The position numbers were made by a program, and so were the translations under genes. Positions 5,977-12,684 of a stretch of DNA of 12,684 nucleotides are shown here, piece by piece (the first letter of the stretch is position 1; every line of letters begins with the position of its first letter). Source of the stretch: Candidatus Gastranaerophilales bacterium (GTDB lineage: Bacteria; Cyanobacteriota; Vampirovibrionia; Gastranaerophilales; UBA9971); the NCBI GenBank assembly GCA_028277195.1, contig JANQGS010000053.1, positions 1-12,684 of the forward strand, read 5' to 3'. The notes beneath the pieces are model-generated. The model did no database searches, was not told where the DNA came from, and saw only the letters and a program-made list of their open reading frames with translations.

Positions 5977-7641
5977 ATGAGCAATACTTTAGAGGTGCAA
6001 AAACAAACTTCCCCGCTGCAAAAAGCAAGGCATGACTATAACCCCAAACTGCCCGATTCCCTTAAACAGGGCATTAAAAACCTGAATATAGCCGAAGGCG
6101 AACCAACCTCATCAGCAGGCGACGCTGACGACATAAAAGCAATGTTCCCCGGGCTGTTCGGCTCAAAAGCGGTTACTTTCCGGCAAAATGGCGCAAACAC
6201 CGAGCAAAAAACACTTAATGTCGGCGTAATACTCTCAGGAGGTCAGGCCCCCGGCGGACATAACGTTATAGCAGGTATTTTTGACGCGCTAAAGGAAGCT
6301 AACCCTGAAAACAAACTGTTTGGATTCCTCGGCGGCCCGGCAGGCATTATTGACGGCAAATACATAGAAATAACCGGGGATTATATGGATGAATTCCGCA
6401 ATACAGGAGGTTTTGACATAATAGGCTCGGGCAGGACAAAACTCGAAACCAGGGAACAATTCCAAAAAACCCGGCAAACCTGTAAAAACCTTAATGTATC
6501 AGCAATCGTGGTAATCGGCGGGGATGACTCCAATACAAACGCCGCAATGCTGGCCGAGTTTTTCCTGGAAAATAAAGCTGGTATCCAGGTTATCGGCGTG
6601 CCAAAAACCATTGACGGGGACCTTAAAAACGAGCAAATCGAAGCCTCTTTCGGGTTTGACACCGCAACAAAAGTATACTCAGAACTCATAGGCAACATCC
6701 TCAAGGACGCGAATTCAGCTAAAAAATACTGGCACTTTATTAAATTAATGGGAAGAAGCGCGTCGCACATAGCCCTTGAATGCGCGCTAAAAACCCGGCC
6801 AAATATAACCCTTATTTCGGAGGAAGTGGCCCAAAAGGATATGTCACTGGCACAAATAATAGATTATATGGCGGATATTATCACCAAAAGAGCACAAAAA
6901 GGTAAAAATTTCGGTATTGCCCTGATACCGGAGGGATTAATCGAGTTTATCCCGGAAATGAAACACCTTATATCAACCCTTAATGACAAACTCGCCACGG
7001 AAGAGGTTAAAACCGAGTTGGCCTCCTTGCCCGGGCAGGAAATACCTTACATAAAGGGCCTGCTGGAGGGCAAAGACAGCGATTTATTCAATTCGCTGCC
7101 CAGGGACATCCAGCTACAGCTTCTTCTTGACCGCGACCCCCACGGCAATGTACAGGTTTCCAAAATTGAAACGGAAAAACTCCTCACAGAAATGCTGGCA
7201 GTAAAATTAAAAGGCGCTAAATTTTCCACCCAGACACACTTTTTCGGCTATGAGGGAAGATGCGCCGCGCCTTCAAACTTTGATGCCGATTACTGCTACT
7301 CACTGGGATATAACGCTTTTGCGCTTATACAGGCGGGGTTGAGCGGGTTTATTTCATCGGTGAGAAACCTCACCCGTCCCGCGGAACAATGGGTTGCAGG
7401 CGGCATTCCCCTTACCTCAATGATGAATATGGAAAAACGCCACGGCAAAATGAAGCCGGTAATTAAAAAAGCGCTCGTTGAGCTCAATGGCGCACCTTTT
7501 AAAAAGTTCAGCGATAACAGGGCAACCTGGGCACTGGAGGATTGCTATGTCTACCCCGGGCCTATTCAATATTTTGGCCCGTCAGAGGTAACAGATATTA
7601 CCACTGAAACAATACAGCTCGAGAGAGGTTTACATGTCTGA
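5977..7641 (+). CDS. pfp: PPi-dependent 6-phosphofructokinase, long form
   Basis: This enzyme reversibly phosphorylates fructose 6-phosphate with pyrophosphate instead of ATP, an energy-saving glycolytic step common in anaerobes. The 554-residue length and N-terminal extension fit the long PFP group that includes spirochete and plant beta-subunit enzymes. Motifs are GVILSGGQAPGGHNV (83-97), GGDDSNTNA (181-189), PKTIDGDLKN (209-218) and MGRSASHIALECAL (258-271). The Asp after GGD, where ATP-dependent enzymes have Gly (GGDGS), and the Lys of PKTIDGD are the known markers of PPi use. The central region (about 290-400) carries the long-form insertion. The start is supported by GAGGAG at 5962-5967. 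It is transcribed away from hemL from a shared 129-base region and appears to be a single-gene unit, since a separate promoter precedes the next gene. Confidence 0.95.
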   Translation: MSNTLEVQKQTSPLQKARHDYNPKLPDSLKQGIKNLNIAEGEPTSSAGDADDIKAMFPGLFGSKAVTFRQNGANTEQKTLNVGVILSGGQAPGGHNVIAGIFDALKEANPENKLFGFLGGPAGIIDGKYIEITGDYMDEFRNTGGFDIIGSGRTKLETREQFQKTRQTCKNLNVSAIVVIGGDDSNTNAAMLAEFFLENKAGIQVIGVPKTIDGDLKNEQIEASFGFDTATKVYSELIGNILKDANSAKKYWHFIKLMGRSASHIALECALKTRPNITLISEEVAQKDMSLAQIIDYMADIITKRAQKGKNFGIALIPEGLIEFIPEMKHLISTLNDKLATEEVKTELASLPGQEIPYIKGLLEGKDSDLFNSLPRDIQLQLLLDRDPHGNVQVSKIETEKLLTEMLAVKLKGAKFSTQTHFFGYEGRCAAPSNFDADYCYSLGYNAFALIQAGLSGFISSVRNLTRPAEQWVAGGIPLTSMMNMEKRHGKMKPVIKKALVELNGAPFKKFSDNRATWALEDCYVYPGPIQYFGPSEVTDITTETIQLERGLHV

Positions 7642-7671
7642 AGTTTAATTTGTGAGCAGTATTGTTCTTCA

Positions 7672-7700
7672 TTCACAAGGATTAGAACTTAAGATATAAT
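7672..7700 (+). promoter_or_regulatory. Promoter of the HD-GYP gene, leaderless geometry
   Basis: TTCACA (7672-7677) and TATAAT (7695-7700) are 17 bases apart, 5/6 and 6/6 matches, making this the best promoter in the window. The ATG at 7707 follows the -10 by exactly six bases, so the predicted transcript begins at or next to the start codon. No Shine-Dalgarno sequence could fit on such an mRNA. Confidence 0.6.
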
Positions 7701-7706
7701 AAATTT

Positions 7707-10256
7707 ATGTCGAAACAACTTGAAAATATTGAGGATAAAGCGCAGGAACTGTTTGAAGCCGGGCTTATTGAGGCGTATAGAAAAGATTACAACAAAGCAA
7801 TCTCACTTATAGAGGATGCCCAAAAAATCTATAATGAAACAAAAAATATAAAAAAAATCGCTACCTGCCTCTCAGAACTGGCGATTATGCATTATAAAAA
7901 CTGCAATGACCGACTGATAAGGTCGCTTACCCTGTTAAATGACGCAAAATACCTGCTGGAAAACCTTGGCCATGATGACAAAAATGAAATAGAAGCGCAA
8001 ATCCTGCACTACTACGGCATAATATATTACCTTGAAAAGCGCTACAGCGATGCCCTTAAATACTATAAACAGGCCCAGGGCCTGCTAAGCGAAAACACCG
8101 TTCAATACGCCAGAATCCTCGATGATTTGGCCGTATTTTACCTGAGGGCGAATAACTACCAGATTTCCGTGGATTGTATGAAGCAATCGCTGTTTATAAA
8201 AAAAAATATCGGGAATGCAAGGGAATCCTCAATAACAGAACTGCTCCTGGGCAGGTATTTTTCAACCGTTGACCGGTATGATGAGGCTAAAACCTATTTA
8301 CTGGACGCGGTTAAGACAATAGAAAACCTCAGGGACTTCCACTCCGCCTCAAGAGTATGGGGGGAGATTGCAAAGGTTCATTTTGAGCTGGGAGAGCATA
8401 AAAAAGCCGAGGGATTTGCCCTGAAGTCCATAGAAACGGCTAAGCAACCCGGTTTAAAACTGGTATCAGCCTTTTCATACTGTATTCTGGCCGGAATCCG
8501 TATTAAAAGCGGGGATTTTACTTCCGCGCGGCAAATATTGCGGACAGAAGCCGAACCCGTTTTTGCCGAATTCGGCTCCCGGAGGGGCCAGGGCATTGTA
8601 AAGCAGCTCATGGCGCTTATTTATGAGCGGGAAGAACATATAAAGGATGCCATAGACAGTCTTTACGAGTCTGTAGAATTGTTTACGGAAGCCCGCTGTT
8701 TTGCTGAAGCAGCGAAAAGCTATTACAGACTCGGGGCGGTTTATAAAAACTGCTCCGACTTCCCCAGGGCCTCGGTAAACCTCAAGGAAGCAATGGTAAT
8801 AGCCAGGGCGAATAATCTCTACCTGTTGAGCAAGAAGATTGAGGACCTGCTCTTTGAGGTTGACGAGGAGGAATGGTCGGATGTTATAGACAAAACCGTT
8901 AAAAAAGACAACCTGTTCGTTGAAGGCAAGGCAATACTCGACTCAATAAGCGCGCTGGGAGACCTATCCTCAGCATCGAGGGGTAATAAAGACCCGTTCC
9001 TCGCGCTGTTGCGAATAGGCCGCTCCATTGCCGCCGAAACCGACCTTGATAAACTCCTGGCCATAATCGCAAAGGAAACCCAGAAAGCCCTCTCAGCCGA
9101 CAGGTGTACTGTTTTTATGCTTGACAGGAACACAAATGAATTATGGTCAAAAATTGCCCTGGGCATGGGAAGCCAGGAAATAAGATTCCCCGCAAACACA
9201 GGACTCGCCGGCCACGTTGCAATGACCGGGGAAACCATAAATATCAGGGACGCCTATAACGACTACAGGTTTAACAAGGAAATAGACAAAAAAACAGGGT
9301 ATAAAACAAAAACAATACTCTGTATGCCCATGAGAAACCTTAATCACGAAATTACAGGGGTTTTCCAGGTTTTGAACAAATTCGGCAACGATTATTTTTC
9401 CGCTGAGGATGAGGACCTGCTCATTGCCATTGGCTCAAGTACCGGCATTGCGCTCGAGAACGCCCGTTTGTTCAAAAAACAGAAAATAATGTATGAGGAA
9501 CAAAAATGCTCCTTTGTCAGCTTCATTAACACACTGGCAGCCTCTATTGATGCCAGGGACAAGATTACGGCAGGCCATTCAAAAAGGGTTACCCTATACA
9601 GCATTACGATTGCCGAGAGCATGGGCATTGAGGGAGAAGCGCTCGAAGCCCTTGAATATGCCGCGCTGCTCCACGATATAGGCAAGATAGGCATCAGGGA
9701 CAGCGTACTGTACAAGCAGGGCAAGCTCACGGAAGAAGAATACAAGCATATACAGGGCCATGCCACCATTACTTATGAAATACTCAATAATATGTTCTTT
9801 GAGGAGAAATTCAAGGATGTGCCTGAAATTGCGGCTTCGCACCACGAAAAAGTTAACGGGAAAGGCTATTTTCGCGGGTTGGAAGGAGAAAATATATGCC
9901 CGGGAGGAAGAATCCTGGCTGTTTCCGATGTGTTTGACGCCATTACCTCAAAACGCCATTACCGTGAAAGAATGCCTTTTGTAAACGTGTTGAACATACT
10001 GAAAAAGGACGCGGGAGTGCATTTTGACAATAAGGTAATTGAGCACTTTTTCAGCCTGAGCCTCTTTAAAGTCGTAAGCATACTTTTATTCCCCGAGCAA
10101 ATACCCCTATCAGAAAGCGAGCAAAGGGTCCTTGTAAAATACAACCTGAGTGATTTTCACACCGTCCTGTTAAAAGAAGAAAATGAGCGAAACAAGAGGG
10201 AAGAGCGCCTTGTCAGAATTTTTGAAAAAATCTATTATCCCCAAAAAGATGAATAG
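7707..10256 (+). CDS. TPR-GAF-HD-GYP signalling protein (probable cyclic-di-GMP phosphodiesterase)
   Basis: The 849-residue, apparently soluble protein has three parts. Residues 1-385 are TPR-like helical repeats with a period near 40 residues (e.g. ALKYYKQAQ, AEGFALKSIE, YYRLGAVYKNCSDFPRA), a protein-interaction region. Residues about 430-592 form a GAF domain of the phosphodiesterase type, with TGLAGHVAMTGE (498-509), TKTILCMPMRN (534-544) and the NK-x5-F-x3-DE signature (557-569) linked to cyclic nucleotide binding. Residues about 605-785 are an HD-GYP domain. Its metal-site residues are intact: His624 (AGH), His656-Asp657 (HDIGKIG), His685 (GHA), His712-His713 and Asp741 (VSD). The GYP motif reads HHEKVNGKGYFRGL, so the usual Asp and Pro are Asn717 and Phe722. 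HD-GYP enzymes degrade cyclic di-GMP or related dinucleotides; activity here is likely but not certain. The stop overlaps the next gene by 8 bases. Confidence 0.92.
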   Translation: MSKQLENIEDKAQELFEAGLIEAYRKDYNKAISLIEDAQKIYNETKNIKKIATCLSELAIMHYKNCNDRLIRSLTLLNDAKYLLENLGHDDKNEIEAQILHYYGIIYYLEKRYSDALKYYKQAQGLLSENTVQYARILDDLAVFYLRANNYQISVDCMKQSLFIKKNIGNARESSITELLLGRYFSTVDRYDEAKTYLLDAVKTIENLRDFHSASRVWGEIAKVHFELGEHKKAEGFALKSIETAKQPGLKLVSAFSYCILAGIRIKSGDFTSARQILRTEAEPVFAEFGSRRGQGIVKQLMALIYEREEHIKDAIDSLYESVELFTEARCFAEAAKSYYRLGAVYKNCSDFPRASVNLKEAMVIARANNLYLLSKKIEDLLFEVDEEEWSDVIDKTVKKDNLFVEGKAILDSISALGDLSSASRGNKDPFLALLRIGRSIAAETDLDKLLAIIAKETQKALSADRCTVFMLDRNTNELWSKIALGMGSQEIRFPANTGLAGHVAMTGETINIRDAYNDYRFNKEIDKKTGYKTKTILCMPMRNLNHEITGVFQVLNKFGNDYFSAEDEDLLIAIGSSTGIALENARLFKKQKIMYEEQKCSFVSFINTLAASIDARDKITAGHSKRVTLYSITIAESMGIEGEALEALEYAALLHDIGKIGIRDSVLYKQGKLTEEEYKHIQGHATITYEILNNMFFEEKFKDVPEIAASHHEKVNGKGYFRGLEGENICPGGRILAVSDVFDAITSKRHYRERMPFVNVLNILKKDAGVHFDNKVIEHFFSLSLFKVVSILLFPEQIPLSESEQRVLVKYNLSDFHTVLLKEENERNKREERLVRIFEKIYYPQKDE

Positions 10257-11793
10257 TTTTATAAAAATTTTCCCGGTTTTTGTTTTTTGTTTTTTGGCCC
10301 TCCCTGTCATTGCGCACGGGGATGATGTGAAAACCGGCATAATAAACGTGAACTTAAAGGAAATAAACCCTGAAAACTCCCCCAATACCAAAAATATCAG
10401 TATATCTAAGGTAGAAATAGAAACAGACCCGTTAAAAACCGCTTTTTATAACTTTACACAGGGCAATAACAAGGAAGCGCTGGCCGGGTTAAAAGAGTAT
10501 TACGGGCAAATAGACCCTGACGATGATTACGCGAGGATGCAACTGGCCCTTAAATTAGTAAGCATGGCTTACTTAAACTTTGCCGGGGAAGTTCTGGGCG
10601 AAATAAAGGAAAAGGAAATCTGGGGCAAAATGAGCGATGAATTCTATAAACTCTATTTACCCGGGAATTTTGTGCCGGAAAGTATTGAGAACGTCCAATC
10701 TATGGCTTATTATATCCTGCATTACGAGGACAGGCCCGAAGCTGTCCTGGAAATAACCCAAAATGCCGGGAATTTCGATTATCTTCGCTATTTGCGGGCA
10801 AAAGCATATAAAAAAATTAAAAAATACGACCTGGCGGAAAAAGAGATAAATATCGCAATAAAAATTAACCCCGAAAATTTAAACTACAAACTTGACCTGG
10901 TAAACATACTTGCGGCTAAAAACGAAATACGCTCCGCCCAGATGGAACTGGGTAACTTAAAAAGGCAAGCTGAAAAGGAAAATATAACAAACAGGGAGTT
11001 TTTGAGGAATTTTAAAATTTACGAGTACTGGCTAAAAACCCTTGAGTTCGGCACAGACCCGGTTGCCGGCAAGTATTATGAGGCATATTACCACACAGTA
11101 AAAGAGGAACTCGAAGCTGCCCTGGAAATATTGAACAAACTGGCGTACAAAAGCAAGGAAGCCTACGTTTATGAGCTTTTAGGGAAAATTTATTATGAGC
11201 TGGGATATTATGAGCCCTCGAGAAAAGCCTTTAAGCAGGGCTTAAACATTGACGGGAACAGGGTGGACTCGCTCACGGGGCTCGGGAACATTTATTTTAT
11301 AACCGGCCAGAACGACCTGGCGGGAAAATACTACCGGCAAGCACTGGATAAGTTCCCGCAAAACGTTGAGGCGCTCATGGCAATGGCCAGGTTCGAGTCA
11401 TACTTAAACAACGCCGAAAACGCGTATGAATATTTTAAAAAAATCCTTAAGATTGACAAAAATAACACTGACGTAATTTATAATATAGGCATTAACCTGG
11501 CAAACCGCAAAAAAATAAATGAAGCCGAAAAAATGTTCAAAAAAGCGCTCGCGGCTGACCCGATGTGGTCATTAATATGGCTTGACCTGGCAAAAATAGA
11601 GCTTGCGCGGCAAAATTACCCCACAGCGGTCAAATACCTGAAATATATAAACAGCATAGATGAAAATAATCCATATTATTACTATTACATGTCCGTTATT
11701 TTTGATAAAAATAATAAAAAGGAAGAGTCCGAGCTTTTTCTAAAAAAGGCCTTTGAGCTGGCCCCCGGGCTGTTAAGGGAGATTAAGGAGTAA
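10249..11793 (+). CDS. Exported tetratricopeptide-repeat protein
   Basis: The product is probably periplasmic or surface-associated and may serve as a protein-binding scaffold; no enzyme domain is visible. From ATG 10249 the 514 residues begin with a clear signal peptide: Lys6, a hydrophobic core of about 14 residues, and a plausible cleavage after AHG (22-24). The remainder is mostly TPR units, clearest at about 184-216 and from 304 to 510 in successive 34-residue steps (e.g. YELGYYEPSRKAFKQGLNID, ITGQNDLAGKYYRQAL, NEAEKMFKKALAADP). An upstream in-frame ATG at 10183 would add 22 residues before the signal peptide and deepen the overlap with the HD-GYP gene to 74 bases, so 10249 is preferred. 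No good ribosome binding site precedes it, and translation is probably coupled to the upstream gene. It ends 4 bases before cysK. Confidence 0.88.
   Translation: MNSFIKIFPVFVFCFLALPVIAHGDDVKTGIINVNLKEINPENSPNTKNISISKVEIETDPLKTAFYNFTQGNNKEALAGLKEYYGQIDPDDDYARMQLALKLVSMAYLNFAGEVLGEIKEKEIWGKMSDEFYKLYLPGNFVPESIENVQSMAYYILHYEDRPEAVLEITQNAGNFDYLRYLRAKAYKKIKKYDLAEKEINIAIKINPENLNYKLDLVNILAAKNEIRSAQMELGNLKRQAEKENITNREFLRNFKIYEYWLKTLEFGTDPVAGKYYEAYYHTVKEELEAALEILNKLAYKSKEAYVYELLGKIYYELGYYEPSRKAFKQGLNIDGNRVDSLTGLGNIYFITGQNDLAGKYYRQALDKFPQNVEALMAMARFESYLNNAENAYEYFKKILKIDKNNTDVIYNIGINLANRKKINEAEKMFKKALAADPMWSLIWLDLAKIELARQNYPTAVKYLKYINSIDENNPYYYYYMSVIFDKNNKKEESELFLKKAFELAPGLLREIKE
11785..11790 (+). promoter_or_regulatory. 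Ribosome binding site of cysK
   Basis: AAGGAG lies 7 bases before the ATG at 11798, overlapping the last codons of the TPR gene. It fixes the cysK start, which is too close to the upstream stop for an independent promoter in the gap. Confidence 0.7.
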
Positions 11794-11797
11794 GTCA

Positions 11798-12684
11798 ATG
11801 AAAATAGCAAAAGATATAACCGAATTAATAGGCAAAACGCCCTTAGTGTACATAAACAGGGTTTCAGAAGGCTGCCATGCAAAAATAGCCGCAAAACTGG
11901 AGAGCTTTAACCCCGCAAATTCCGTAAAAGACAGAATATCCCTGAGCATGATAGAAGCGGGAGAGAGGGAAGGAAGGATAACCCCGGGCAAGACCGTTAT
12001 TATCGAGCCTACCAGCGGCAATACCGGTATAGGGCTTGCTTTTGTATGCGCGGTAAAGGGCTACAGGCTTATCCTGACAATGCCTGATACAATGAGCATG
12101 GAAAGAAGAATGCTCTTGCGGGCATACGGGTCTGAACTGGTGCTAACCCCGGGCCAGCTAGGCATGAAAGGCGCAATTGACAGGGCAAGGGAGCTGCTTG
12201 ATGAAATAGAGGATTCCTATATGCCCTTGCAGTTTTCTAACCCCGCAAACACTGAAATACACAGGAAAACAACCGCCGAGGAAATATGGGATGACACCGA
12301 AGGCAAGGCTGACATACTTGTTTTCGGGGTAGGCACGGGCGGGACACTTACAGGCGTCGGGCAGGTATTAAAGCAGAGAAAGCCCGGCATAAAAATAATC
12401 GCCGTGGAGCCGGACAGCAGCCCCGTACTGTCGGGCGGAGCCCCTTCCCCTCACAAGATACAGGGTATCGGGGCGGGTTTTGTGCCTGATATACTTAATA
12501 CAGAGCTCATTGATGAGATTATACGGGTAAGCGACGAGCACTCAATTGAAACAGCAAGGCAATTAACCCTTAAAGAGGGTATTTTATCGGGCATTTCCTG
12601 CGGGGCTGCGATGTATGCAGCGCTTGAGGTTGCGCGCAGGGAGGAAAACAGCGGGAAATTGCTTGTCGCGGTACTGCCTGATTT
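11798..12684 (+). CDS. cysK: Cysteine synthase (O-acetylserine sulfhydrylase), 3' end cut off
   Basis: CysK is a PLP enzyme that makes cysteine from O-acetylserine and sulfide. The 295 visible residues show the family pattern: ELIGKTPLVYIN (9-20), NPANSVKDR with Schiff-base Lys44, EPTSGNTGIGLAF (70-82), FSNPANTEIH (146-155), GVGTGGTLTGVG (177-188), GGAPSPHKIQGIGAGFVP (213-230) and GILSGISCGAA (261-271). HKIQGIGAGF is typical of cysteine synthases rather than cystathionine beta-synthases. The frame runs off the window just before the expected C-terminal end, so only a short tail is missing. It has its own AAGGAG ribosome binding site and follows the TPR gene by four bases, so it is probably the last or a middle gene of the HD-GYP transcript. 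I see no functional link between it and the signalling genes. Confidence 0.95.
   Translation, partial: MKIAKDITELIGKTPLVYINRVSEGCHAKIAAKLESFNPANSVKDRISLSMIEAGEREGRITPGKTVIIEPTSGNTGIGLAFVCAVKGYRLILTMPDTMSMERRMLLRAYGSELVLTPGQLGMKGAIDRARELLDEIEDSYMPLQFSNPANTEIHRKTTAEEIWDDTEGKADILVFGVGTGGTLTGVGQVLKQRKPGIKIIAVEPDSSPVLSGGAPSPHKIQGIGAGFVPDILNTELIDEIIRVSDEHSIETARQLTLKEGILSGISCGAAMYAALEVARREENSGKLLVAVLPD

Noticed and set aside
7650..7678. TTGTGA...TCACAA inverted repeat as a CRP-type site or terminator
   Set aside because: The half-sites are 17 bases apart rather than the six of CRP sites. The stem is short with no T-run, and the right arm overlaps the -35 element, so chance is likely.
10183..10248. 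Upstream ATG as the start of the exported TPR protein
   Set aside because: It puts 22 extra residues in front of a clean signal peptide and enlarges the overlap with the HD-GYP gene to 74 bases. Only a weak purine stretch precedes it.
1..12684. CRISPR arrays, tRNA or rRNA genes, insertion sequences, phage genes
   Set aside because: No regularly spaced direct repeats, tRNA-like cloverleaf, transposase motifs or terminal inverted repeats were seen, and nearly all the sequence is accounted for by recognisable genes.

Overview
The window is a densely packed bacterial chromosomal segment with no mobile element, RNA gene or CRISPR array that I can see. The largest gap between genes is about 129 bases. 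Protein signatures (long-form PPi-dependent phosphofructokinase, HemL of the C5 heme pathway, CysK, HD-GYP, a DtxR-family regulator with a Cys-rich tail) and the frequent use of AGG, ATA and AAA codons suggest a free-living or gut-type anaerobe from a poorly cultured lineage (for example near Elusimicrobiota or Omnitrophota). That placement is a guess; the sequence carries no marker such as rRNA.

Layout. (1) Positions 2-4100, plus strand, hold housekeeping genes: the 3' end of alaS, then pyrH-frr-cdsA joined by 11- and 4-base overlaps, then rnc-rpe joined by a 4-base overlap. The usual uppS between frr and cdsA is absent. (2) Positions 4137-5879, minus strand, hold hemL followed by a DtxR-like regulator overlapping it by 8 bases. 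(3) From 5977 on the plus strand come pfp; a TPR-GAF-HD-GYP signalling protein whose 3' end overlaps an exported TPR protein; and cysK, cut by the window edge.

The genes are ordinary in name, but several are unusual in detail. HemL lacks about 25 residues exactly where characterised glutamate-1-semialdehyde aminomutases have their active-site gating loop, and is shortened at a second site. The co-transcribed DtxR-like protein has lost most canonical metal ligands but carries eight cysteines in its C-terminal third. RNase III has Cys at a position normally occupied by a metal-binding Asp. The HD-GYP protein keeps its metal ligands, but its GYP motif reads GYF, and its GAF domain carries the NK-F-DE signature of cyclic-nucleotide GAF domains.

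At the regulatory level, three transcription starts share one geometry: a -10-like hexamer, exactly six bases, then ATG, with no Shine-Dalgarno sequence. They lie before rnc, before the HD-GYP gene, and before an 11-codon ORF whose TGA overlaps the GTG start of hemL. This suggests leaderless transcripts and a coupled leader peptide for hemL. The hemL-regulator pair, with its leader ORF and overlapping divergent promoter, is the best candidate here for an undescribed regulatory arrangement; its function is inference.
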